From Hyphomicrobiales bacterium (lineage in GTDB: Bacteria; Pseudomonadota; Alphaproteobacteria; Rhizobiales; Beijerinckiaceae), in the NCBI GenBank assembly GCA_028865375.1, contig JAGWKJ010000015.1, positions 1 through 16,924 of the forward strand: DNA of 16,924 nt, in the 5' to 3' direction. Under the pieces are notes generated by a model that saw only the letters and a program-made list of their open reading frames with translations, made no database searches and was not told the DNA's origin. This document shows, piece after piece, positions 1 to 6,770 of the stretch (position 1 is the stretch's first letter; every line of letters starts with the position of its first letter). A program made the translations under genes and the position numbers.

Positions 1-559
1 CCGCGTTGAGCGCCGCCACGCTTCCGTATTTCGCGGCGAGCCAGAGGCGGAACGCGTCGCGCGCCGCGTCGTCGTAGCCCACCACCGTCGAATGGCAGCC
101 GTATTCGTTGTCGGTCTGCCAGGCGACGACGCCCGGATGGCCGCCGAAGCGGCGCGCCAGCGCCTCGACGATGCGCTCGCATTCGCGCGCGTAAGGCTCG
201 TGGCTGAAGCTATAGTGCCGGCGCGAGCCGAACTTGCGCGGCCGGCCTTGCGCGTCGAGCGCGACCATGTCGGGCATGCGGTCGACCAGCCATTTGGGCG
301 GCGTCGCGGTCGGCGTGCCGAGCACGACGCCCACGCCATGCGCGTGCAAAGTGTCGATCGCGCGCGCCATCCAGTCGAATTCGAGGCGGCCGGGTTCCGG
401 CTCCAGCCGGCTCCACGCGAATTCGCCGATGCGCGCGAAGGCGATGCCCGCCTCGCGCATCATGGCGGCGTCGGTCGCCCAGCGCTCCTCCGGCCAGTGT
501 TCGGGATAATAGCAGACGCCGAGACGCTGGCGGTCGAACGGGGCGGGGTGGGACGTCAT
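1..559 (-). CDS. GH42 beta-galactosidase, N-terminal part (cut by window edge)
   Basis: Reading the minus strand from the ATG at 559-557 gives 186 codons open to the edge. The protein begins MTSHPAPFDRQRLGVCYYPE and continues with HWPEERW, the usual opening of the glycoside hydrolase family 42 TIM barrel. Further family marks are GEFAWSRLEP (residues 45-54), GTPTATPPKW (81-90), and WQTDNEYG (147-154), in which E152 following N151 is the predicted acid/base catalyst. The nucleophile and the trimerisation domain would lie beyond the left edge. There is no signal peptide, so a cytoplasmic enzyme releasing galactose from beta-galactosides or short galacto-oligosaccharides is expected. A modest AGGTG ribosome site lies 6 bases before the ATG. 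It is divergent from the GNAT gene at 716. The family call is firm; the exact substrate (galactose versus arabinose glycosides) is not. Confidence 0.9.
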   Translation of the reverse strand, partial: MTSHPAPFDRQRLGVCYYPEHWPEERWATDAAMMREAGIAFARIGEFAWSRLEPEPGRLEFDWMARAIDTLHAHGVGVVLGTPTATPPKWLVDRMPDMVALDAQGRPRKFGSRRHYSFSHEPYARECERIVEALARRFGGHPGVVAWQTDNEYGCHSTVVGYDDAARDAFRLWLAAKYGSVAALNA

Positions 560-715
560 CGTGGGCACCTCTTGGGGCCCCAGACTAGGCCCGGCGGCGC
601 GGCGCGCAAGACGGCGGAGCGGGATCTTTCGCGACCGCGACACGTCCGCCACGGTGGCAAACCGTTCCGTCTTGCCCGATACTGGCATGGGCTTGCGGCA
701 GGGGACGCGAACGCG
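560..715. promoter_or_regulatory. Divergent intergenic region with two short palindromes
   Basis: This 156-base gap separates the GH42 gene from the GNAT operon and must carry both promoters. It holds a perfect 10-base palindrome TGGGGCCCCA (573-582), in the leader of the GH42 gene, and a perfect 11-base palindrome GCCACGGTGGC (648-658) near the middle. A possible -10 is GATACT at about 679, before the GNAT gene. The GCCACGGTGGC site could be an operator for a sugar-responsive regulator, but no such regulator is in the window. No clear -35/-10 pair can be assigned by eye. Confidence 0.3.
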
Positions 716-1417
716 ATGGACAGGGGAGCGCAAACCTTGCCGGTCGGCGAGATCGTCGACGGGCGACCCGCGATCCGTCCGGGGCGGGTCGCGCTCGACG
801 GGCGCTTCGTGCGCCTCGTTCCGCTGGGCCCCGAGCACGCCGACGACATCTTCGCGGCCACCGACGGCGCCGGGCGGCCGGACGTGTGGACCTATATGCA
901 CGGCGGCCCGTATGCGCGCGCCGAGGACCTGCGGGCGGCGCTGATCGAAAAGGCCGCCGCGGACGACGCGGTGTTCCATGCGCTCGTCGATCCCGCGAGC
1001 GGGCGCGCGCTCGGCTACCAATCGCTGATGCGGATCGACCTTCCCAACCGCGTCGTCGAGGTCGGCAACGTGCTCTATTCGCCCGCGCTCCAGCGCAGCG
1101 CGGCGGCGACCGAGGCGCAGGCGCTCTACGCGCGCCACGTCTTCGACGACCTCGGCTTCCGACGCTACGAATGGAAGTGCAATGCGCTCAATTCGCCCTC
1201 GCGCGCGGCCGCGCTGCGGCTGGGCTTCGCCTACGAGGGCACGTTCCGCAGCCACATGATCGTCAAGGGCCGCACGCGCGACACCGCATGGTTCGCGATG
1301 ACCGACGCCGATTGGCCCGCGCGCCGCGCCGCTTTCGAGCGGTGGTTGGCGGCGGAAAACTTCGACGCGCTGGGTCGCCAACGGGCGCCCTTGGCGGCGC
1401 TGCGGGACGGCGGCTGA
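716..1417 (+). CDS. GNAT family N-acetyltransferase (RimJ/RimL-like)
   Basis: A 233-residue protein predicted to transfer an acetyl group from acetyl-CoA to an amine; the acceptor is unknown. The N-terminal part (about 26-60, GRVALDGRFVRLVPLGPEHADD) is the first strand/helix of the RimJ/RimL-type fold. VEVGNVLYSPALQRSAAATEA (in 114-134) fits the beta-4 strand and the pyrophosphate-binding turn, although the classic Q/RxxGxG/A is replaced by QRSAAAT. YEWKCNALNSPSRAAALRLGF (in 151-171) is the highly typical motif B region of this subgroup. The open frame extends back to 92, but that part overlaps the GH42 gene and reads as low-complexity; the ATG at 716 has an AGGGG ribosome site about 12 bases upstream. 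Its stop is 1 base from the next start, so it leads a co-transcribed trio. Confidence 0.85.
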   Translation: MDRGAQTLPVGEIVDGRPAIRPGRVALDGRFVRLVPLGPEHADDIFAATDGAGRPDVWTYMHGGPYARAEDLRAALIEKAAADDAVFHALVDPASGRALGYQSLMRIDLPNRVVEVGNVLYSPALQRSAAATEAQALYARHVFDDLGFRRYEWKCNALNSPSRAAALRLGFAYEGTFRSHMIVKGRTRDTAWFAMTDADWPARRAAFERWLAAENFDALGRQRAPLAALRDGG

Positions 1418-1418
1418 G

Positions 1419-2261
1419 ATGGACGCGGAATTCGCGGATCGCCGGGCGCGCTTCGCGGCGCTGCATGAGGCCGGCTGCTTCGTGATCCCCAATCCTTGGG
1501 ACGTCGGCAGCGCGCGCGCCTTGGCGGCGTTGGGCTTCGAGGCTCTGGCCACGACGAGCGCCGGCATGGCGCTTTCCGCGGGACGGCCGGACGGCGCCAC
1601 GACGCGTGACGAGGCGCTCCGCCACGTCGCGACGCTGGCGCGCGCGACGTCCCTGCCGCTCAACGCGGATTTCGAGGACGGATTCGGCGCGAGCGCCGAG
1701 GAGGTTGGCGAAAGCGTGCGGGCGTGCGTCGTCGCCGGCGCGTCCGGCTTATCGATCGAGGATTGGTCGAGCGACCCGGCGATCGGGTTCCACGCGCGCG
1801 ACGTCGCCGTCCGTCGCTTGCGGGCGGCGCGCGCGGCCATCGATTTCTGCGGCGAACGCGTCCTCTTGGTGGCGCGCAGCGAAGCCTTCCTCAACGGGCA
1901 TCCCGGCGGGCTCGGGGAGGCGCTGGCGCGCGTCGAGCGGTTCGCTTCCGAGGGCGCGGACGTCCTTTACGTGCCGGGCCTTTCGACCGACGAGGACGTG
2001 CGCGCGGTCGTCCGCGTCGCCGGGAGGACGCCGGTGAACGTTCTCGTCAACCGCCCGAATTTCACCGTCGCCCGCCTCGCCGACCTCGGCGTGCGGCGGA
2101 TCAGCGTCGGCGCCGCGATGGCGCGCGCGGCTTGGGGCGGATTCCTGCGCGCGGCGCGCGAAATCGCCGCCGAAGGCCGCTTCGACGCCTTGGCGGACGC
2201 CGCCGCTTATGGTGACGTGGTATCGTTGCTGACCAAGACAGGGGAAAGACGCTGGCCATGA
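1419..2261 (+). CDS. Isocitrate lyase/PEP-mutase superfamily protein
   Basis: A 280-residue member of the ICL/PEPM TIM-barrel superfamily, whose members cleave or form C-C or P-C bonds next to a 2-oxo or 2-hydroxy acid with Mg2+. FVIPNPWDVGSARALAALGF (21-40) and ATTSAGMA (44-51) are the typical N-terminal strands. NADFEDGFG (82-90) is the DxDxGfG-like metal site, and GLSIEDW (110-116) carries the next acidic pair. The lyase loop KKCGH/KRCGH is absent: after IEDW comes SSDPAIGFHARD with no cysteine, so it is unlikely to be an isocitrate or 2-methylisocitrate lyase. It may resemble oxaloacetate decarboxylase or phosphonopyruvate hydrolase-like members; the substrate cannot be read from sequence. 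It starts 1 base after the GNAT stop and overlaps the SDR gene by 4 bases (ATGA), so translation is probably coupled. Confidence 0.85.
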   Translation: MDAEFADRRARFAALHEAGCFVIPNPWDVGSARALAALGFEALATTSAGMALSAGRPDGATTRDEALRHVATLARATSLPLNADFEDGFGASAEEVGESVRACVVAGASGLSIEDWSSDPAIGFHARDVAVRRLRAARAAIDFCGERVLLVARSEAFLNGHPGGLGEALARVERFASEGADVLYVPGLSTDEDVRAVVRVAGRTPVNVLVNRPNFTVARLADLGVRRISVGAAMARAAWGGFLRAAREIAAEGRFDALADAAAYGDVVSLLTKTGERRWP

Positions 2262-3001
2262 CCGGACGACTGCAAGGCAAGAGGGCGCTGCTGACCGCGG
2301 CGGGCGCGGGCATCGGCCGCGCGACCGCGGAGGCCTTCGCGCGCGAGGGCGCGGAGGTGATCGCCACCGATCTCGACGTCGCGGCGCTGAAGGGGCTTTC
2401 CGGCGACCTGCGCAAGCTCGACGTGCGCTCGACCGCCGATGTCGAGGCGCTCGCCAAGGCCGTCGGCGCCGTCGACGTGTTGTTCAATTGCGCCGGCTTC
2501 GTCCACGCGGGCAGCGTGCTCGAATGCGACGAGGCGGCGTGGGACTTTTCGTTCGACCTCAACGTGAAGTCGATGCACCGCATGATCCGCGCCTTCCTGC
2601 CCGCGATGCTGGCCAAGGGCGGCGGCTCCATCGTCAACATGGCCTCGGCCGCCTCCAGCGTGCGCGGCGTGCCCAACCGCTACGCCTACGGCGCCACCAA
2701 GGCCGCGGTGATCGGCCTCACCAAGGCGGTGGCGGCGGATTTCATCCGCAAGGGCGTGCGCTGCAACGCCATCTGCCCCGGCACCGTCGAAAGCCCCTCG
2801 CTCGAACAGCGCATCGCCGCACAGGCGCGCCAGACCGGCGCGACCGAGGACGCGGTGCGCGCCGCTTTCGTCGACCGGCAGCCCCTGGGCCGGCTCGGCA
2901 AGGCGTCCGAGATCGCCTCGCTGGCGGTCTATCTGGCGTCGGACGAGAGCGCGTTCACGACCGGGCAGATCCACGTCATCGACGGCGGCTGGGCGCTCTG
3001 A
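2258..3001 (+). CDS. DHRS6/BDH2-like short-chain dehydrogenase
   Basis: A classical SDR of 247 residues, NAD(H)-dependent by its acidic end of strand 2 (D38, D40). It shows TAAGAGIG (13-20) for the dinucleotide turn, NCAG (77-80), a serine cluster ASAASS (129-134), and catalytic Y144 and K148 in YGATK. CPGTVESPSL (173-182) and the ending IDGGWAL match the DHRS6/BDH2 branch, which also includes bacterial enzymes annotated as 2-keto-3-deoxy-L-fuconate or 3-hydroxybutyrate dehydrogenase. Three arginines, R141, R185 and R207, align with those I recall lining the carboxylate pocket in human DHRS6. A small hydroxy- or oxo-carboxylate substrate is therefore inferred. Its ATG overlaps the preceding stop. 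It ends the trio, with a GC hairpin just after it. Exact substrate unknown. Confidence 0.88.
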   Translation: MTGRLQGKRALLTAAGAGIGRATAEAFAREGAEVIATDLDVAALKGLSGDLRKLDVRSTADVEALAKAVGAVDVLFNCAGFVHAGSVLECDEAAWDFSFDLNVKSMHRMIRAFLPAMLAKGGGSIVNMASAASSVRGVPNRYAYGATKAAVIGLTKAVAADFIRKGVRCNAICPGTVESPSLEQRIAAQARQTGATEDAVRAAFVDRQPLGRLGKASEIASLAVYLASDESAFTTGQIHVIDGGWAL

Positions 3002-3017
3002 GGGCCAGCAGGACGAA

Positions 3018-3042
3018 CCGACGGGCGGCCCCGCCCGGTCGG
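3018..3042 (+). terminator. GC-rich hairpin after the SDR gene
   Basis: The sequence CCGACGGGCGG (3018-3028) can pair with CCGCCCGGTCGG (3031-3042) with a one-base bulge, giving a strong stem 17 bases after the SDR stop. No T-tract follows, so it is a terminator-like or transcript-end hairpin rather than a textbook intrinsic terminator. Confidence 0.4.
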
Positions 3043-3104
3043 CTGCCTGCGACCGCGTGACCCGCGAAATCCTCTCGCATTGGCGAAAAGCGGCCGCAAA
3101 TCCC

Positions 3105-3130
3105 GATATATGTAGTTTGACTAATATATA
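3105..3130. promoter_or_regulatory. AT-rich imperfect dyad upstream of soeA, probable operator/promoter
   Basis: In otherwise GC-rich DNA there is a 26-base AT-rich patch. Its core TAGT-TTG-ACTA (3113-3123) is an exact inverted repeat, and the flanks ATATAT (3106-3111) and ATATATA (3124-3130) extend the symmetry if one base (G3112) is bulged. TTGACT (3117-3122) could be a -35 with a weak -10 CATTCT (3140-3145) 17 bases on. This looks like a repressor site overlapping the soeAB promoter. The regulator is unknown; sulfur-responsive ArsR-type repressors such as BigR also bind AT-rich dyads, which is only a suggestion. Confidence 0.45.
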
Positions 3131-3151
3131 GACGTGCCGCATTCTGGCGCC

Positions 3152-3157
3152 GGGAGG
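3152..3157 (+). promoter_or_regulatory. Strong ribosome binding site fixing the TTG start of soeA
   Basis: GGGAGG at 3152-3157, extended by AAA, sits 7 bases before TTG 3165-3167. An in-frame TAG at 3129-3131 rules out any start further up, and no in-frame ATG or GTG lies between it and the TTG. Confidence 0.8.
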
Positions 3158-3164
3158 AAAGCCT

Positions 3165-6035
3165 TTGTCGTCGTCGAAGCCGGGCGCGCGCACGCGCGTC
3201 GACACGTCGCCGCCCGTCTCGGACGAGGTGAAAAAGACCACTTGCTACATGTGCGCGTGTCGCTGCGGCATTCGAGTGCACTTGAAGGACGGCAAGATCC
3301 GCTACATCGACGGCAACCCCGACCATCCGGTCAACAAGGGCGTGCTGTGCGGCAAGGGATCGGCCGGCATCATGCAGCATCATTCGCCGGCGCGGCTGCG
3401 CAAGCCGTTGCTGCGCACGGGCGAACGCGGGGCCGGCGAGTTCAAGGAAATCGAGTGGGAGGAGGCGCTGTCGCTGGCGACGCGCTGGCTGTCCGACATT
3501 CGTGGGACCGACCCGCGCAAGCTCGCCTTCTTCACCGGACGCGACCAGAGCCAATCGCTGACCGGCTGGTTCGCCAAGCAATTCGGCACCCCCAACTTCG
3601 CCGCGCACGGCGGCTTCTGCTCTGTCAACATGGCGGCGGCGGGGCTCTATTCCATCGGCGGCGCGTTCTGGGAGTTCGGCGAGCCGGACTGGGACGAGAC
3701 CAAGTATTTCCTGATGTTCGGCGTCGCCGAGGACCACGATTCCAACCCGATCAAGATCGGGCTCGGCAAGCTGAAGGCGCGCGGGGCGAAGTTCGTCTCG
3801 GTCAACCCGGTGCGCACCGGCTATTCGGCGATCGCCGACGAATGGATCGGCATCGCGCCGGGGACCGACGGGCTGTTCGTCCTCGCGCTCGTCCACGAAC
3901 TGCTGCGCAACGACAAGGTCGACCTCGACTGGATGGTTCGCTACGCCAACGCGCATTGGCTCGTGATCGACGCGCCGGGCGCGGCCGACGACGGCCTGTT
4001 CGCGCGCGGCGAGGACGGCAAGCCGCTGGCTTGGGACCGCGACGCCAAGGCGCCGCGCGACGCCTCGACGCCGGGAATGAACGTCGCCGTCGCCGGCGAC
4101 GTCATGCTGCCCGACGGCCGCAAGGCGCGGCCGGCGTTCGACGCGATCGCGCGCCGCTATCTCGACGCCTCCTATGCGCCCGACGCGGTCGCGGAGCGCT
4201 GCGGCGTGCCGGCCGGCGACATCCGCCGCATCGCGGCCGAGATCGCCGAGGTCGCGTTCGAGCGGCGCATCGTGATCGACCAGCCGTGGACCGATTCCTC
4301 GGGCCGCCGCCACGAAAAGATGGAAGGCGCGCCGGTCGCGATGCACGCGATGCGCGGCGTCTCGGCGCACAGCAACGGGTTCCAGACCTGCCGGGCGATC
4401 CACCTGCTGCAAATGCTGATCGGGGCGATCGACGCGCCGGGATCGTGGCGCTACAAGTCGCCCTATCCCAAGCCGATCCCGCCCGGGCCGTTTCCCGGCG
4501 GCAAGACGACGGCGCCCGATACGCCGCTGCCGGCCATGCCGCTCGGCTTCCCGCAGGGGCCCGACGACCTGCTCGTCGACGCCAAGGGCGATCCGCTGCG
4601 CATCGACAAGGCGTTCTCGTGGGAGGCGCCGCTGGCGCTGCACGGGCTGATGCACATGGCGATCGCCAACGCCCACGCCGGCGACCCGTACCGCGTCGAC
4701 ACCCTGTTCCTCTACATGGCCAACATGGCGTGGAATTCGTCGATGAATCCCGGCGAGGCGTCGCGCATGCTCGCCGACAAGGACCCCGCCACGGGCGACT
4801 ATCGCATCCCGCACGTCATCTATTGCGACGCCTACGCGTCGGAGACGGTCGCCTACGCCGACCTCGTCCTGCCCGACACGACCTATCTCGAGCGCTGGGA
4901 TTGCGTGTCGCTGCTCGACCGGCCGATCGGCAGCGCGCACGGCCCGGCGGACGCGATCCGCCAGCCGGTGGTGAAGCCCGACCGCGACGTGCGCTCGTTC
5001 CAGGAGACACTGATCGCCATCGGCGCGCGGCTCGGCCTGCCGGGCTTCGTCGACGCCGAGGGCAAGCCGAAATACCGCGACTACGCCGACTATCTCGCCA
5101 ACCACGAGCGCGCGCCCGGCATCGGACCGCTGGCCGGCTTCCGCGGCGAGGACGGCACGGCGATCGGCCGCGGCGCGCCAAACCCGAGGCAGCTCGACGC
5201 TTATGTCGCCAACGGCTGCTTCTGGCAGCATCATCTTCCGCCCGAGCAACTCTACTTCAAGTTCGCCAACCGCGACTATCTCGAAGGCGCCAAGGCGATG
5301 GGGTTGATTCCCGACGCCTCGCAGATCGTGATGCAGCTGTATTCGGAGCCGTTGCAGCGCTTCCGCCTCGCCGCGCGCGGCCATGGCGCCGTGCAGCCGC
5401 CGGACCGGCTGCGGGCGCGCGTCGACGCCGCATGCGACCCGCTCCCGATATGGTATCCGCCCGTCGAGGACGGCTTGGCTTCGGCCGCCGCGCATCCGTT
5501 CCACGCGATCACGCAGCGGCCGATGGCGATGTACCATTCGTGGGGATCGCAGAACGCTTGGCTGCGCCAGATTTTTTCGCGCAACTTCCTGTTCATGGCG
5601 CGCGCGAAGGCGGCTTCGATGGACGTCGCCGATCACGATTGGGTCTGGGTCGAGAGCCGCGTCGGCCGCGTGAAGTGCCGCGTGCGGCTGATGGACGGCG
5701 TCAATCCCGACACGGTGTGGACGTGGAACGCGATCGGCAAGCGCTCCGGCGCCTGGAACCTCGCGCCCGACGCGCCGGAATCGAAGGAAGGCTTCCTGCT
5801 GAACCACGTGCTCAGCGAGTTCCTGCCCGACGAGGCCGGCCAACGCCGCTCGAACAGCGATCCGGTCACCGGCCAGGCGGCGTGGTTCGACGCGCGCGTG
5901 CGCGTGACCAAGGCCGACCAAGCCGCCGAGACGTCGCCGCGCCCCTCGACGTTGAAGCGTTACGTCGGGCTGCCCGAGCCGCCGCGCATCCTGCGCTATG
6001 ACGCGTCGGGCGCCGGCAAGGAGAAGGCGCGATGA
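3165..6035 (+). CDS. soeA: Sulfite dehydrogenase (quinone) catalytic subunit SoeA, molybdopterin oxidoreductase
   Basis: A 956-residue DMSO-reductase-family molybdoenzyme, predicted to oxidise sulfite to sulfate in the cytoplasm and pass electrons to SoeB. The N-terminal [4Fe-4S] site is C27-x2-C30-x3-C34 with C62 (TCYMCACRCGIRV and GVLCGKG). GGFCSVNMAAAG (149-160) places C152 where the molybdenum ligand sits in Cys/SeCys-type family members. FGVAEDHDSNPIK and SVNPVRTGYSAIADEW are pterin-binding stretches, and the C-terminal domain ends with MARAKAASMDVADHDWVWV and MDGVNPDTVWTWNAIGK. There is no Tat signal, which matches cytoplasmic SoeA and argues against periplasmic reductases. The start is TTG, chosen for its strong ribosome site and an upstream in-frame stop. 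It overlaps soeB by 4 bases. The subfamily assignment rests on remembered similarity to roseobacter SoeA; another substrate is possible. Confidence 0.8.
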   Translation: MSSSKPGARTRVDTSPPVSDEVKKTTCYMCACRCGIRVHLKDGKIRYIDGNPDHPVNKGVLCGKGSAGIMQHHSPARLRKPLLRTGERGAGEFKEIEWEEALSLATRWLSDIRGTDPRKLAFFTGRDQSQSLTGWFAKQFGTPNFAAHGGFCSVNMAAAGLYSIGGAFWEFGEPDWDETKYFLMFGVAEDHDSNPIKIGLGKLKARGAKFVSVNPVRTGYSAIADEWIGIAPGTDGLFVLALVHELLRNDKVDLDWMVRYANAHWLVIDAPGAADDGLFARGEDGKPLAWDRDAKAPRDASTPGMNVAVAGDVMLPDGRKARPAFDAIARRYLDASYAPDAVAERCGVPAGDIRRIAAEIAEVAFERRIVIDQPWTDSSGRRHEKMEGAPVAMHAMRGVSAHSNGFQTCRAIHLLQMLIGAIDAPGSWRYKSPYPKPIPPGPFPGGKTTAPDTPLPAMPLGFPQGPDDLLVDAKGDPLRIDKAFSWEAPLALHGLMHMAIANAHAGDPYRVDTLFLYMANMAWNSSMNPGEASRMLADKDPATGDYRIPHVIYCDAYASETVAYADLVLPDTTYLERWDCVSLLDRPIGSAHGPADAIRQPVVKPDRDVRSFQETLIAIGARLGLPGFVDAEGKPKYRDYADYLANHERAPGIGPLAGFRGEDGTAIGRGAPNPRQLDAYVANGCFWQHHLPPEQLYFKFANRDYLEGAKAMGLIPDASQIVMQLYSEPLQRFRLAARGHGAVQPPDRLRARVDAACDPLPIWYPPVEDGLASAAAHPFHAITQRPMAMYHSWGSQNAWLRQIFSRNFLFMARAKAASMDVADHDWVWVESRVGRVKCRVRLMDGVNPDTVWTWNAIGKRSGAWNLAPDAPESKEGFLLNHVLSEFLPDEAGQRRSNSDPVTGQAAWFDARVRVTKADQAAETSPRPSTLKRYVGLPEPPRILRYDASGAGKEKAR

Positions 6036-6766
6036 CATCGCTGCCCGACCGGATTCCGGGCGCCAGGAAGCTTGGCCTCGTGATCGACCTCGACACCTGC
6101 GTCGGCTGCCACGCCTGCGCGGTGAACTGCAAGGAATGGAACGCCAGCGGCCATTCCGCGCCGTTGACCGACCGCGACGCCTATCACGAGGCGCCCGACG
6201 GCGTGTGGTTCAACCGCATCCATTCCTACGAGGCGGGCGAGGGCGACAATTGCCGCACCGTGCATTTCCCGCGATCGTGCCTGCATTGCGAAACGCCGGC
6301 CTGCGTCACGGTGTGTCCGACCGGCGCGTCCTACAAGCGCGCCGAGGACGGCATCGTGCTCGTCGACGCCTCCATGTGCATCGGCTGCAAGCTGTGCTCC
6401 TGGGCCTGCCCCTACGGCGCGCGCGAGTTCGACGTGGACCAAGGCGTGATGAAGAAATGCACGCTCTGCGTTGATCGCATCTACAACGAGAACCTGCCAG
6501 AGCGCGATCGCGTGCCCGCCTGCGTCGCGACCTGCCCGACGCACGCGCGGCATTTCGGCGACCTCGGCGACCCGGAAAGCGACGTCTCGAAGCTGGTCGC
6601 CGCGCGCGGAGGCTTCGCGCTGATGCCCGAGCTGGGTTACGCGCCGGTCAACCGCTACTTGCCGCCGCGCAAGCCGGCGAAGACATCGGCGACGCCGGCG
6701 CCCAAGGCGGCGCCCGACGTCGCGGGCGCGCTGCTGCGCTGGATCGACCGAGCGCTGTCGCGCTGA
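6032..6766 (+). CDS. soeB: Sulfite dehydrogenase iron-sulfur subunit SoeB (four [4Fe-4S] ferredoxin)
   Basis: A 244-residue electron-transfer subunit of the DmsB/NrfC type. Sixteen cysteines fall in four groups: C23, C26, C29, C33 (CVGCHACAVNCKEW); C83, C86, C91, C95 (CLHCETPACVTVCPTG); C116, C119, C122, C126 (CIGCKLCSWACPYG); and C143, C146, C164, C168 (CTLCVDR and CVATCPTHARHFG). An extra C74 is present. These would hold four [4Fe-4S] clusters carrying electrons from SoeA towards the quinone pool. After the conserved NRYLPPR (207-213) comes a Pro/Ala/Lys-rich linker and a C-terminal amphipathic segment VAGALLRWIDRALSR. The ATG overlaps the soeA stop (ATGA), so translation is coupled. The expected third gene, membrane subunit soeC, does not follow: the next gene is convergent, 4 bases away. 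Confidence 0.82.
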   Translation: MTSLPDRIPGARKLGLVIDLDTCVGCHACAVNCKEWNASGHSAPLTDRDAYHEAPDGVWFNRIHSYEAGEGDNCRTVHFPRSCLHCETPACVTVCPTGASYKRAEDGIVLVDASMCIGCKLCSWACPYGAREFDVDQGVMKKCTLCVDRIYNENLPERDRVPACVATCPTHARHFGDLGDPESDVSKLVAARGGFALMPELGYAPVNRYLPPRKPAKTSATPAPKAAPDVAGALLRWIDRALSR

Positions 6767-6770
6767 GCGC

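Noticed and set aside
92..715. A 208-codon N-terminal extension of the GNAT protein
   Set aside because: It lies opposite the GH42 coding sequence, has no family likeness, and the ATG at 716 gives a normal-length GNAT protein with a ribosome site.
2976..6038. A 1020-codon open frame on the minus strand opposite soeA-soeB, and a 955-codon plus-strand frame (3134-6001) in another phase
   Set aside because: The translations are Arg/Ala/Gly/Val/His-rich with no domain likeness, while the soeA frame has full molybdoenzyme motifs. Strong GC bias at third positions removes stops in other frames.
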